The notes under the pieces: model-generated
Seen by the model: only the letters and a program-made list of their open reading frames with translations
Told to the model about the DNA's origin: nothing
The model's database searches: none
Position numbers and translations under genes: made by a program
Part shown: positions 33,658 through 45,900 of the stretch, piece after piece
Layout: the number at the start of each line of letters is the position of its first letter
Numbering within the stretch: position 1 is the stretch's first letter
NCBI GenBank assembly: GCA_015832175.1
Contig: WJXW01000015.1
Coordinates: 1,302,001-1,366,000, forward strand
Direction of reading: 5' to 3'
Source of the DNA: Paraphaeosphaeria minitans
Lineage: Eukaryota; Ascomycota; Dothideomycetes; Pleosporales; Didymosphaeriaceae
DNA: 64,000 nucleotides

Positions 33658-33902
33658 CCGGTATCACGTAGTCAGCGGGAGGTAATGAAATGCAGGTAAG
33701 GGAGGGGCCTAATCCAGGATCGAAGTCACCCACAATCAGGGACAGAAGCATGGACAGGGAGTGCAAGGATCAGCAGAAATCGGCTCACGATCCATTATCG
33801 TCAGTTTTTGATTGTTTCCTCGATGATTCGGACTTAGAGGGGGGAGTGTCGCTCCCTATGGGGCTTGAACTTGAGTAGTTTGCGTTTACACTGCTATGTA
33901 CA

Positions 33903-34412
33903 TCAATGACACACGCCATGTTTGTCCAGTGCATGCCTCATGAAATGTCCAATCCCATCCAATCTCTCAGAACAGGAAGGGTGACGGCATACAAACTCAC
34001 CCTGGTACTCAGGGTCCTTGAAATGCACCTTGACATGCCTTTTCAGGACGTCCTTCCGTGGTATAGGGCGCAGCCTCCAATCGTCCGATTTTTCCGGGTT
34101 CGCAATGCAGATAAGGCATATCGGATAAGGAGACACTATGGGAAAGTCTTGCGGAGAAGGGACCTGCACTGTCGTATTACGCTGAAGTACATCAGGTTCT
34201 TCCGTAGCTCTATGAGAAACGCTGGGACCTCTTCTCTGCTTGCTGGAAGGCCTGTCGGTATACACAATCCATTCAGTCTTTCGCTTAGATGCCTTGGGCC
34301 GCCGCGTCTCTTGTCTGCGGCATAACTCAATGAGAAGACGCACAGACTTTTCACGGGATCCATCGCTTTGAAAGGGCCTGACGAGCATATTGGCAACAGA
34401 TGCATTTAAACA
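33903..34412 (-). pseudogene. C-terminal zinc-finger relic of a DUF3435 recombinase
   Basis: The frame 34388-33903, with homology reaching back to about 34,412, aligns with the last 200 residues of the DUF3435 protein at 38826-41426. Shared stretches are ASVANML..PF, LCR.QE..RPKA.KRK, RLRPIPRKDVLK.H.KVHFKDP and CRHPSCSE.LDG.GHFMRHALD.HGVCH. The paired C2H2-like fingers are intact here. No recombinase domain precedes them; upstream lies unrelated DNA. It is therefore a truncated copy, although the finger module alone remains open and could in principle be expressed. Confidence 0.75.
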
Positions 34413-34627
34413 AGTGTAATAGGCAAGATAATGGTCTACAGGAGGACGAAAGCGCAGAACAAAAAGAGCGATTCACGCTTGGGATCAATATAACTCATGC
34501 CTGTATGAAGCCGCTACCAAAGCAAGACACATCCTCTCCCATCTCCCGATAAAACCGGACAAGTTATATAGTAGGTAGCTCGTGAATGGAGCAGCAGGTA
34601 AGGTCGACTGTTTCGACAGCCTGTCGG

Positions 34628-36005
34628 TTACGCTGATCGACCATTTACAGTTACCAGAGCGGGCACGATATCAAGCCGATGATCAAAGAACTTGCCATGC
34701 GCGTTGCCCCACTTTGTCAGACCAGGATTGATGACGAGAGTCACAATTCCATTGTCCATATTCTCCTCAACACAAGAAGGCAGAGGCGTCATGTGCGCCA
34801 TGTTGACCTTATCGCCGATTTCTGGATAGGTTATCTGCAGGCGCGATCGTTGCAACGACATGTTTGTTGCCAATCTGAATGCCCCATTGACTATTCCAGA
34901 AACGTGTGCAGAGTGATCTGTCGGCGTGATGGCCGCCAAGGGGGCCTCGAGATATTCCTTGGCGGTATTCCATGTATGAATTGCATGCTGCTCTAGGTTC
35001 AAATCCTGGCCTTTCTGCCTGGCTTCTGAAGGGTCGGTCGTGTCGAGAGTGGCTACCAGTTGTCCGTTTGTCATATAGCGCCAAGTTTCGCATGGAATTG
35101 ACGGCTGTGGCCAACTATCAATGTGTTGCATTCCAAACAAAGAAGACCATAGATTGAATGCCGCATCGTTCCCCGGTCCATGGACGACGAAGGGCGTCCG
35201 AAAGATCAAGTAGATAAGTCTCGACCACATCCATGCCTCAATGAACAGTTTTCTTCCAATTCGACTAGCCCATTGGTCTTGTGATGTTGCGCCTAGAACA
35301 CAGGGCCCGAGGACCTTGAACATGTCCTTGTTTTCGTGCGGATGCAGCACGCGACTCAAAGTCTTGATTTGAGCTGCGAGCCTGCGAAATTCTTCTGCAA
35401 AATAATCATCGGAAAGGGCATTAGTGATTACGTTGCTCTCCTTCGACAGCAATTCCTGCTGAAGGCTGCGAACCTGGTTCTGCAACACAGCAGATTCCTG
35501 AGCATGTTGGATCAAAGGGACCAGCAGAAAATCCAGGGACGTTGTTGTTCGATCATCAAACTGAACTCTTCTTTTCCCAGCGTAAGGCAATAAGAATCGA
35601 TTCACGATGTATTCGTAACGCTCGCTGTAGAATCTGTCATGCCGATTCTCTTCGACGAGTTGCTGTTGCACCTGTTTCAATTGACAAATTTCCGTCTGCG
35701 CCACCAGCGATTTCGGATGGCTCTGGACACACAGATCCCTCGCATAGTTCAGCTCCGGATCCTTTATCCACAGCCATTTCCATCGCCGTTGGTGGCTTAG
35801 TCGCTAGCCCGGCATTAGTTCGGTTTATTTTGCGCGGGCGTTGCTTCATGTCTCTTCGGTTGCTTGCCTCCGAACTCTCGTTTGATGATGGCTGCACGCA
35901 GCATGCTGTCTCTTTCTGGTTTCGCTTGGTTGTGACTGCTGAATTCATAGGAGTCACGCGCCGCTCAGGTTGAGAACCAACGGGGTACCTCTTAGTTTCT
36001 CCCAT
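34628..36005 (-). CDS. uncharacterised coiled-coil protein, 5' exon uncertain
   Basis: The well-supported exon is 35803-34628. It has no ATG near its start, so an upstream exon must exist. The open frame starting with ATG at 36005 (MGETKRYPVG) is the likely first exon, with an intron ending at about 35804 (GGGCTAG). Several in-phase donors are possible (for example GTGACT or GTGCAG) and I cannot choose between them. The long exon begins with a Trp/Arg-rich stretch (RRWKWLWIKDPELN). A Gln/Glu-rich helix follows (QLKQVQQQLVEEN) and then a second predicted helix (LQNQVRSLQQELLSKE). The C-terminal part contains LFIEAWMWSRLIYLIF, LWSSLFGMQHIDSWPQP, and ends LVINPGLTKWGNAHG...DIVPALVTVNG. I recognise it only as a type of orphan fungal protein of unknown role. 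Confidence 0.6.
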
Positions 36006-36373
36006 GGTAGCGGTATAGAACTGTCGCTGTTATCAAAACCAGCCCACGGCAAATGATGCATATCCGAGCTTACTATGCCTTTTACAATCCCGCCCAGGTC
36101 TCTCAGACTTTCCATCCTAGCTTCTCATATAGGTACCGGTGGATCAAACTTGATGGTGCATACTGACTTTCAATACCACGATTGACAACAGGGATACTGC
36201 AAGGGGTCAATGAAGGGGCTACATTCCCTCACCATCATGACGTTTCCAGGCGTTACGGAATGCAGATAAGTGCTCCAACCACGAAACATGCTGTTTGAGA
36301 CCTCTGGAGTTGGACTGCGACTTTATCCCAATATACATACGCCAAACTTTTAGCAATCGACATTCATTTGATC

Positions 36374-38254
36374 ATGAAAGGAAATCGACTTGTTCTAGGT
36401 CTTGACTATGGTACTACCTACACAGGCAAGCAAATTTCTGTATGGTACTTGCGCATCGCTAATCCAATACGAAGGCGTATCCTACTGTGAGACCTCCGAC
36501 ATCAGCGTCCTCGAGAAACATATAGCAGTAGTCAATAACTGGCCAGCGCGCCACACATTGATCGGCACGAAAGAGAAGGTCCCAAGTGAAATTGCTTATG
36601 CTCTTCATAGATCTTGATAGCGAGCAATGGGGCTCGCTTATACCCACGAACGTTCCTCGACACATGTGGACAAAACTCCAACTCGACAGTATTCAAGGAG
36701 GCGAAGCGGCTAAAGTCATTGGAGAGCAAGAGGTGGCTGGATACTTCTCCAACAGGCAGCCTACAGACATAATTGCCGACTTCCTTTGCCATGTGAAGAA
36801 CCACCTCCTGGACACTCTCGATCAAGAATACGGACGAGAGACGTGGACCACTTTACCACTCACCTTAGTAGTGACTGTGCCGGCGGTCTGGTCCGATGCC
36901 GCGAAGGACCGCACACTGAAAGCCGTCAAGCAGGCAGGTTTCGACAACTGCAGTTTCCCGTGCATGAAGAGAACTGTCCTAGTTACGGAACCAGAAGCCG
37001 CTGCCATATACACGCTCAAGTCTCTCCACGGCACTGCACAAGATCAGCAACTAGAAGTAGGCGATGGCTTCATTGTCTGCGACATGGGTGGCGGCACAGT
37101 TGATTTGATCTCTTATCGAGTTGGGGAAGTCAAGCCGACAGTAATCGAAGAAGCCACTGTGGGGACTGGAGATCAATGTGGTGGCAGTTTCATCGACCGA
37201 GCATTCCTTCGTTGGCTAGAGCATCGACTTGGCGCGGCAGACTTTTTCGAGTTAGCTGGTTGCCGTAGTGAGGATCTACCACGTATATCTCTCAGACCAA
37301 AATTGGGTAGGCTTGTCCAGGATTTCAACCTGGAGGCTAAAAGCGGGTTTTCTGGAAGCGAGCCGAATTTTCTAAGGCTACCAGCCCCACTCAGCGCCAT
37401 CCACGATGATGCAGCCCGGGGAATCGTGGATGGAGAGATTATGATCGAGCCGAGCGACATGATTGAGATGTTCGAATTCCCTCTTCGCAGGACATACGAG
37501 CTTATCCTTGATCAGATAGTGCGGGCCCGACGGACAGTAGGACTGAACCTCAGGTACCTGTTCTTGGTGGGCGGGTTTTCTGGATCGCAGTATATGTACA
37601 CCAAAATCAAGCAATTTGCCGAAGCTAATAACCTGAAAACAATCAGGCCCGCTTATGCTTGGTCGGCAGTTGTACGAGGTGCTACTGCGAAAGGTTTGGA
37701 AGGAGATGGTCGTGCACCCATTCGCAATCGCAAATGTCGAAGACATTACGGTACACTGTGCCATCAGACATTTATTGCCGGGTACCACAGCGAGCATGAA
37801 GCTTACATTTGCCAATTCACTGGTTCGAAGATGGCGAAAGGTCAAGTTAGCTGGCTCTTAAAGAAAGGGCAGAGCCTTTCGTCAACTGAAACGCCGCATG
37901 CCAAGCTACAAATGAGCTGCTACTTTTGGCGCCATGAGATACGTAAGATGGATGTGGACCTCCAAGCCACTGATGTCGATCGAGCTCCGAACAAGAAAAC
38001 CAAAGTCAGGTCCATCTCAATCAAAGTCCAGACTGATCGCTGACATGACTGATCAGGACGTATACCAAGTCGCTACGCTGAGCGTTGATCTAAGAAATGT
38101 TCCCGAACAACATTTCAAGTGTGGCATCAGCAAATCAGGCATATTATACTACACAATGGGCTTCGAAATTGGGATATCAGCAACAACTTCGCTAGAGTAT
38201 ACAGTATCCGTTGGTGGAATCCAGTATGGATCAATTGCTGCAAGCTACACTTGA
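36374..38254 (+). CDS. HSPA12-like Hsp70-family ATPase with internal frameshift
   Basis: An actin/Hsp70-fold ATPase of the type abundant in filamentous fungi. Exon 1 (36374-36425) encodes LGLDYGTTYTG, the first phosphate-binding loop. Its intron, 36426-36474, is a GC-AG intron (GCAAGC, CTAAT branch, GAAG) whose removal gives TGVSYCETS in frame. The middle region carries VTVPAVWSDAAKD, CDMGGGTVDLISY (second phosphate motif) and FLVGGFSGSQYMY (adenosine motif). A last 52-nt intron, 38005-38056, leads to VYQVATLSVDLRNVP and the C-terminal beta-type region. Between about 36,598 and 36,614 the frame shifts by one base, after VPSEIAY and before QWGSLIPTNVPRHMW. No intron of plausible size and phase fits there. 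The gene is thus either recently disabled or carries a sequence error. No substrate-binding domain or EEVD-like tail is present. Confidence 0.8.
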
Positions 38255-38825
38255 TCGTCTTTGGACGTATAGGTTCAAAGCAGTGATGGTGACGCAACTA
38301 TGATCTATCAAGCTGGATGTGCGCTCGGGCACGATGTATCGTACACTCAGGATTAGCAGTCGTATGAGAGATGTGGAGTTTTTGTTGTCTTTCTATCATT
38401 CCTATGTAGCTTCCGAAGCTTGGGGTATTTTTTCAGTAGTCACCTTTGCCTTCTTAGTTTCATTGGGTACATTAATAAAGCTCGACCGTGTGTATTTGCT
38501 GACTCATGGATTTGACTCTCTAGCCCACGGTTCTCCGTCGCTAGACATGACGTGTCATCCAGATGCCTCCAAAGACCTGCCTGTCGTAAGCCATGTAATT
38601 CCACCCTTTATACGTACATGTTACCGGCCTTCGAGGAGGGACATATACTAGAATTCACACGAAGAGGTTTTGTGTGTGCTGAAATCACTTTTCCTTGCTA
38701 GGGAATCGAGAGAATAGAGTAACAGTCCCAAGTCGATCCTTATAGGCGTATATCTTATGCCATTAAGTATAAGCTGAATTAAGAAACAGGGTACAGTACT
38801 TGTAACTGCCGAATCCGCTGCTACA
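38255..38825. other. convergent intergenic region
   Basis: This lies between the ends of the rightward Hsp70-like gene and the leftward recombinase gene. I see no gene. Confidence 0.4.
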
Positions 38826-41426
38826 TTAATGACACACCCCGTGAACATCCAGTGCGTGCCTCATGAAATGCCCCATCCCATCTAACTTCTCAGAACAGGA
38901 AGGGTGACGACATTCAAACTCACCCTGATACTGAGGGTCCTTGAAATGTACCTTGATGTGCTTCTTGAGCACATCTTTTCGCGGTATAGGGCGCATGCGC
39001 CATTCGTACGAGCCTTGACCTATGCAGAGAAGACACACGGGGTGTGGGGGGATCATTGGGTATAGATGAGAAGGAGCATCGGCGTCTCCTTCGTCTTTCG
39101 ATGCGGTGGGCTCGCACCTCTCAAATCTGATCTTCAGTCCTGTGGGATTAGTGAAGTCTCCATCTGCTTTCGAAGACGATACCGGGTCCTCTACGCAATC
39201 CAATTTGCGTTTGCGGGCTTTTGGGCGAGGGGTTTCCTGGAGGCGGCACAATCGAGTCAAAGTGTGAATGTGTCGGACACGAGCTCGATCGTCCTTGAAA
39301 GGCTTGGAGAGCATGTTGGCTACGGTAGCACGCTCTCGAAGCTCGAATTCTGGGGTCGACAGAGTGAGTATCTCGGTTGCAGGCTTCCCACTGAGCTGCT
39401 TCTCTATCTCAATGGCATCAATCGAGTCATGGAAGGTTTGGATTGCCTCTTTCAGGCGCTCCCTGCGTAATTTCTCCGTGGTGCTGCCGATCCTACGGAC
39501 GGTCGACTCGTAGTCTGCGTAAAGCGAAGTTCCTTGACCTTGAACAAGCGGTCGGAAGCCTTGGCTATACAGCTTGTGCTTATAGACATCCCTTTCCTCG
39601 CGGAGTTCCGCCAGCAGCGGGTGGTTGCGCACCTCTTCTTGTTGTTTGTCGTCAAGTTCGACTGGCGCACGCCGATCTCGTGATAAGCCCATCCTTGCAA
39701 CAGACCGAATCAGGTCTTCCTGCGAAGGTGTACCGAAATAGATTGACTGGAAATCGCGTGCGATGTGCGTCGGCGTATAATATCTCTCGTACGTCTCGCT
39801 GCTATGACCCATGGTCTGGTTTCGGCTTGTGGAAGGAAGAGCCTCTGGCAACGTCTATCAGCTTTGGCACACGGAATGAAGCTATTCGCAAGATCCCCTA
39901 CCATTGATCCTGTCCCCAGAAGCTCGCCGAAGCTGATAAAGCTCAACGTTTTCTTCGAACCCTGCAACGCGCCCTAGCCGGACGAAGATTTCCCGATACT
40001 TCCAGTAAGGGAACGCCATCGGCAGAAGGGCACGGCCACCCTCGACCGTGCTCTGGACGTTGCAGAAGAAAGGTTTGTCCAGCAAGTCCTCCTTCCATCT
40101 GATGCGGAGAACCTCGCGTTGTGCTGGTATCTTGAGATCGAAGATTTGCTGAACGGTGGAAAAACCATCGTGGAACGCATCCTGCCTGAAGCTGATGGCT
40201 AGCAAATGCGACACTATGCAGTACGCAGGCAATCCCTCGAGGTGAAATGTGAACTTCTTTCTATATGGCGAAGTTAGCAAGGCACGATGATCTTTACGGT
40301 GTAACGTACGACGTTCCGTCCCTCTCTTTGTTTTTAACGTGTACCAGGTTCACATTCGCCACGAGAACACTTCGATTAGGATCCGTGAGGCTGGGAACCT
40401 TCATAAGTGACACATCCTTAAAGCAGAGCGCTTTGTTGCTTCCTTTGTTGCTTGCGCTCTCGACAAGCGCTCCAGGTCGTGTAGCGGTAGCTGCGCTCAA
40501 GAGGAGGAGGGCCGAAATCTGCACACGAATAAAGCCATGCAGTGGCTTTTTGTCGTCTACCCAAAGAGCATGCAGGATGGCGAAGAGATCCTGGACATAC
40601 ATGGCCAACTTTTCCTTCTTCGACCTGTCTAATCCGAGCTCTGGTATCCACTGCGCTGGGTTAGGTATCAAATGCTAATCAAGGCATCGTAGGGACCGAC
40701 GAACTCTGCGGACGTCCTTGAGGACCTTGTTTGCCATTGCATGACCCACAACATGATCGTAATACATACTGATTCGCTTCCAATAAGCATCGATCGCGCT
40801 CTCCTTCTTGATCCGGGCATGCTTTTTTCGCCATTCTAGGTACGCCTTGAACACTGCTGGGTCGCATCTGTGCAGCTGATCCTCCGGAGACAGCCCTGTC
40901 TCTTTCTGGAGGACAAGGCAGTAGCTACACGCCGTCAGCCTAAAATGTGTCAATTGTCAATCGACTTCCGTGATGCTTGCCTCTCCCAAAATTCGCTTTC
41001 CGCCTTCCACAATTCCTTTGTTTTGTCAGAGTGCCTTGGTTTCGCCGGTCCCTGCTTCTGATGGTAGGCTATTCTCTTCAGAATCGCATCTGCCTCAGAA
41101 GCTGGTGGTGTATCCCGCTCTCCTTCGCACTCTCCATGCAAGTCGATGCCGCTATCTCTGGAGCTGTCGGTTTCCGCATCGGCTGCTGATCCAGCATCCG
41201 TATCCGAACTCAAGGGTGCGACTGATTCAAGATCTTCGTCGCAGACGGAGCTGAGACCATAGTCGGACGACGGTGTTGCGGGGGGTGACGGGCTCTCACG
41301 GACCGGTACGGCGCTCGAGGTGGGAGGGATGTTGCGACATCGTCTCTTCGTTCTGTGGGTAGCGGCAGTGGGGACTGTTGCGGTCACCGCGCTGGAGGTG
41401 CCAGGTTTGCGGCCGCGTTGAGCCAT
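38826..41426 (-). CDS. DUF3435 (captain-type) tyrosine recombinase with C-terminal zinc fingers, five exons (799 aa)
   Basis: A site-specific recombinase of the DUF3435 family, the family of Starship captains. Exons: 41426-40966, 40924-40705, 40650-40310, 40260-39902, 39844-38826; the sum is exactly 800 codons. Introns 2-4 have good sites: 54 nt with CCTAACCC branch; 49 nt with GTACGT and GCTAACT; 57 nt with GTAGGG. Intron 1 (41 nt, donor GTCGAT) is weak. Motifs: FKAYLEWRKKHARIKKES, then a core-binding region; ATATRPGALVE with the box I arginine (about 285); LYQLRRASG (452-453) in the box II position; and RNQTMGHSSETYERYY with the candidate nucleophile tyrosine at 479, 482 or 483. IARDFQSIYFG and SQEDLIRSVARMG follow. 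The last 75 residues carry paired C2H2-like fingers (CLLC...HIKVH and CRHPSC...HFMRHALDVH). Residues 1-120 are Ser/Pro-rich and acidic. The gene appears intact and free of RIP, although it adjoins RIP-mutated DNA. Confidence 0.88.
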
Positions 41427-41860
41427 CGTCGTTGCGTCGCAATCAGATTGGCGAGGTCGAGGACGGCGGCTGGAAGCTGGAGATATGCGTTGGAGTAGTT
41501 GAATGCAGAGGGGGCAAAGAACTGGCAGGAGGGCGATTTATAGGGTTGGTCGAAGAGATGCCTGCGGAGCAGAAAGCGGAGGGTCATCGTGTCTGGTGGT
41601 CTACTCCAGCGGCGTCGCTCGCGGCGGCGCTTGCCCGCGAGCACGGGTGATGAGGGGAAGTGAGCCTGGTGAGGCGTGGTCCTCAACGCGCTGCGCGCCA
41701 GCAACCCCTCAGTCCAGACACCGTCTTGGCGACCGGGGTTGTCTCTAAAGCAGCGAGCCTTTGGGGGCGAAGCGAGGTGGAAACGCCGCCAAAAGCGGCG
41801 GCAGATGCCCCCCCAAAATGGATGCGTTTCCACAACCACTTGAATATAGTTAGTTAATTT
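41427..41860. promoter_or_regulatory. recombinase upstream region with nested palindromes
   Basis: This is the last normal-composition DNA before the AT-rich block. A perfect 10-bp inverted repeat, GTGGAAACGC (41,777-41,786) and GCGTTTCCAC (41,824-41,833), encloses a perfect hairpin CGCCGC-CAAAA-GCGGCG (with the arm overlapping the first repeat). A further pair, TTTGGGGG (from 41,759) and CCCCCAAA (near 41,811), interlaces with it. AT-rich DNA starts within about 20 bp of the block. Confidence 0.6.
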
Positions 41861-42711
41861 AGGCGTATTAGAAACGATAGTGCTATTATAGTTAAACTAG
41901 AGTAAGGTAGTAATAACTTCTTTTTTTTTTTAAAGATCTAGTTTTTTACTTAGGGGATCTACTTCAAGATTCTGTAAACCTTTATAATAAATAATTGTAA
42001 AGTTGTAGGCAGTAAAAGTTATTACCTACCTTATCTTCTTTAGGGTTAAGGTCTTTATAGTTATAAAACCTAAAAGGTTTTGTATAGTTTAAGAAAATTA
42101 GTATTTAGTATTTGGCTCCTTAGAGGTAGACTTTCTATTCCTCAATGGCTATTATAATTATAAGTATTTATTTATTATAAATTTTTTAATTTAGTCCTAG
42201 TTTTTGTTTCATAGAAGTAGTATCTCACCATTTTTTTTATTTATTCCCAGGTGTTCATAGAGTAAGTAAGCCCTAATAGTAACGCTAGCAGCGTCTGTTT
42301 TTACCATTACAGGTTAATTAGAGTTAAAAATTCTTAGTACAAGTGCTTTTAAGAACGTAGCTTTGAAAGGTCTATTATTTTCTAATATTTATCTATTTAT
42401 GTAAAATGTACCTCTTTTTTGGTAAGTTATATAAGAGGGTCTGTACAATTAGTCTATCTAAAGATAAACTTCCTATACAAGTTATAGAAGTCTAGGAAGA
42501 ATTATATATCTTTAAGATACATTAATATTCTTTATTCTAAAATATTTTAAAGTTTACAGGGTTTAATACTACATTCTCTAGGCTGTATAAAAAAAATCAA
42601 GGAAGATTGTTTATTTAACGTAGAATTTATATTCGTTTACTTTAAAGTATAGTTTAGCTTTTATTATATAGGCTAATACTTCCCTAACGTATTCGTTCTG
42701 GTCCTCTTCTC

Positions 42712-42932
42712 TTATAGAATAAACCATAATATTATTTAGGTATACGATTATATATTTGTGAATGCATCTATAATAATAGTATTAATTTATTATGAGAGAA
42801 TTAGTAAGCCGAAAATTTATAATGTTTTATTCATAGAGTTCTCCTCTAACCTAAAATGCTATTTTCTATTCGTTACCTTTCTTTATGTAGATTTAGTAGT
42901 ATATTTTCTTAATACTTAACCAGGTAAATATC
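42712..42932 (-). pseudogene. RIP-mutated Ty3/gypsy reverse-transcriptase relic (element 0)
   Basis: Reading leftward, a degraded reverse-transcriptase core is visible: IKKxYY.I.IKKGNE.K.AF.V, then FRLTNS (from FGLTNAP), then IIVYLNNIMVYS (from a YLDD-type active site, Asp changed to Asn). Stops replace Arg and Trp. The rest of the element probably extends to higher coordinates (43-44.5 kb), but I cannot fix its ends. Confidence 0.75.
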
Positions 42933-45900
42933 TTAGTACCTTATAGTTAGTCTTAAAGATCCTAGATTAGGTTTACAGGGTAGGAGTATTTAATTATAAT
43001 GTTATTTATTTTCCAAAAGTTAATATAAAGCAGGGCTTAATTCCTCCTATTTTTTATAAAGTAACTTTATATACTATAGGTAAGGTAAATAGGCAAATAT
43101 ACTCTTGTTCTATGTTTATATTAATATACTAACTAATAATAACTTATTTTAATACTATTACCTTATGGGCTAGCCCCTATATAAGTTCCTTTCTAGGTAT
43201 TGGAAGTATCCTATAATTCCATTTAGCGTAGTTAGGAAAGTATCCTTCTAGTTTATTAAAGACATCCTAGTATTTAGCGTATCTGTCTAGAATTGCTCCT
43301 GTAGCTACTACTTCCTAACTAACTAATAGTTAATATAAGTAACTAATCTTTTTAATTACCTATTCAATTATTAAGTGATGTTAGGTTAACTGAGGTATTT
43401 TTGAAAATTAAATCTTAGTAATGTCTGTAACAGAATTATAGATTTCTTACCATTTAGTTAAGAAGAGACTAGCTATTATTTCCATATAGACCTATTTCTT
43501 AAGTACTAGTCCTTTAATATTATGTAAGACTTACTTAGTTTTTTTCTTTATATAGTAGACGCTGTTTTCTTGTATAAACCTTTCAAAAGTAAAGTCCTAA
43601 ATAGCTCTACTATTAATTATGGCTTAGATTAGTTAGCCTTAATATTTATATTATATTGCATTATACGGGCCTTATATTTCTTATAGGCTTTCGTTTACCA
43701 AATATTTGGTCTAGACCTTTTTATTTACGTATTTGATGTGCTTATATTCTGAGTATTTATACTATACCTACCATTTAACATATTTAAAAGGTAGAAAGTG
43801 TCCTAGTACTACAGCAAGATATTCTTTAAATTTACTTTTAGAATACTATTAGTATATACCTTCTTATTTAAGCAAGTTAATATAGGGTTTCCCTAAAATC
43901 CTAGTCAGATAGGCCTTATACTTCCTCGTTAGTGTTAGGTGTATAGTATAACTACTCTTAATATATAATACCCAGGCGAACTTATACTAAGCTCTGTGTC
44001 TGTTCTTAGTTTATAGATTATATCTTTTAATAAATGGTTTAGGTTTTGCCTTTTTTGTAATTAGCATTTATTATTTTACTAGTATCCTTAGGGTATAAAC
44101 TTCATTAATCTATTCAATTATGCTAGTAATTTCAGCCTCTTCTTTGTTTATTAGTATTTTATTTACTTAAACTGTATTAATTTTGATCTATCTAGTAAAA
44201 CCAGTAAACTTTATATTTCTAGAGAACTTGATTTTCTAGTTTTTACATAATTTGAAATAGGGTTTTTTAAGCTCTCTTTGTAATAAAACTATATATTCTT
44301 AGTTCTTATACTTATTATTCTTTATCAACATCCTTAAATATAATCTAAGTTTATTTTTTGAATTCTTTTTAACTTAGAAACCTCCATAGTGTCTTCTTTC
44401 TATTTATCGGATTTATCTTTGTACACTAAGTGATTTTGAATAAGTGGCCTTAGCTATTTAGCTATCCTACTTATTATATATATTTTTATTATGAGCACTT
44501 TAGCCTAATTAGTTCTAAACGTGTAGCCATTACACTAATTAAATGATTTTATATCGGTAAGAAAGTTTTAAAACTTACTTCCTCTTTCTTATATAATTCT
44601 AGTCCTTTGAAACTAATTCTAACTAAGAGGGAAACTAATTAAGTTTATATGTAGCTTATAAGCTTAGTTGTTTAATTTTTAAGTAACTTAGTAAATAAGA
44701 AGGTTAAGCGTGCGTACGCAGAGTTCTCTAGTAGTAGAAACCGCCTATTATTTATAAAAGCTAGGGAGCTGGTGTACAAAGAGAAGGCGCAATTTTAATA
44801 AGCTTACAACTATAGTAAATATAATCATAAGCTCCGCTTCTAATTATCAAAAGCTAGTATTGTGTAATATTAATAAGTACGCGTATAGTAAGATATAGCC
44901 TTGTGATAACTTTAACTTACAGCTAAAGTACGCTGTTAAATATAATTGAACTAAAAGTACCTAAATAAACCTACGTAACGCGTGTAGTACTACTACTAAA
45001 GACGCTATAAGTTATAAAAAGGTATCTTTTATAAAGGGCCCTAGTAAGAAGTCTACTATACGTATAACTATAACCACTTACTATACTACTAGCGCTAAGC
45101 GCCCTATGTATAAATATATAGAAGGTAGGTATAATTTTATAGCTATACAGCGTTTATACTTTAAGTATAGGTGGCCTAGAAGCTAGTAATAATTAGACGC
45201 GCCTTATAAGAATAATGCGCTAACGCCGTCTAATAAGATTCCTATACTCTAAGTAGCAGCCTATACTACTAACACTAAACTTACTAAGGACAGATGTAAC
45301 TTAAACGGCTATTCTTATAATACTACTATTAAAGAAGATAATCAGATAAAAGAGGAAGAGAATTTTTAGAGGCTCTTATAAAAAAACGTATACAGAAGCT
45401 GAATATACGTTTACTTACAGCTATATTGTTTAGTACTAAGGTAAAGATTAGCTGGCCTAAAGAATACTGAGTTCGTAAGTCCTTACTTAATGCTAATCTT
45501 TATTTTAACATTACTTACTAATTACTATTAAAAGGGGCCTATTAACGTCCTAAGACTAGTAGTCACCATAAACACTTATAGGCACTAGAGTAAGTATACA
45601 CTTTATTAATTATTACTAGGTTAAGTAGTATAGCTATGAGATAATAAAGATATTAAGGCATATACGCCTATTACTTATAAATAGTATAAAGGTTGGATAA
45701 ATTATAGAGACTGTAGAGCTAGGTGTATAATATAGCAGCCATACAGCCCCTATTCTATACCTTATTACTAGTACTAGAAAATTTAATATTATCTTAGCTA
45801 TAAACTAGGTAAATTATTATAAAACCGCCATCTAATATAGTAACCCTTACTTAACAATCTTTAATAGAAACCCTTACTTAACAATCTTTAATAGTAACTT

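Noticed and set aside
36590..36625. A 35-nt intron (GTGAAA...GATAG) to explain the frame change in the Hsp70-like gene
   Set aside because: It is shorter than usual fungal introns, removes conserved residues, and does not restore phase.
39066..39907. Plus-strand frames of 130-150 aa antisense to the recombinase
   Set aside because: They are shadows of the last recombinase exon, rich in Arg/Ser/Pro as expected for an antisense frame.
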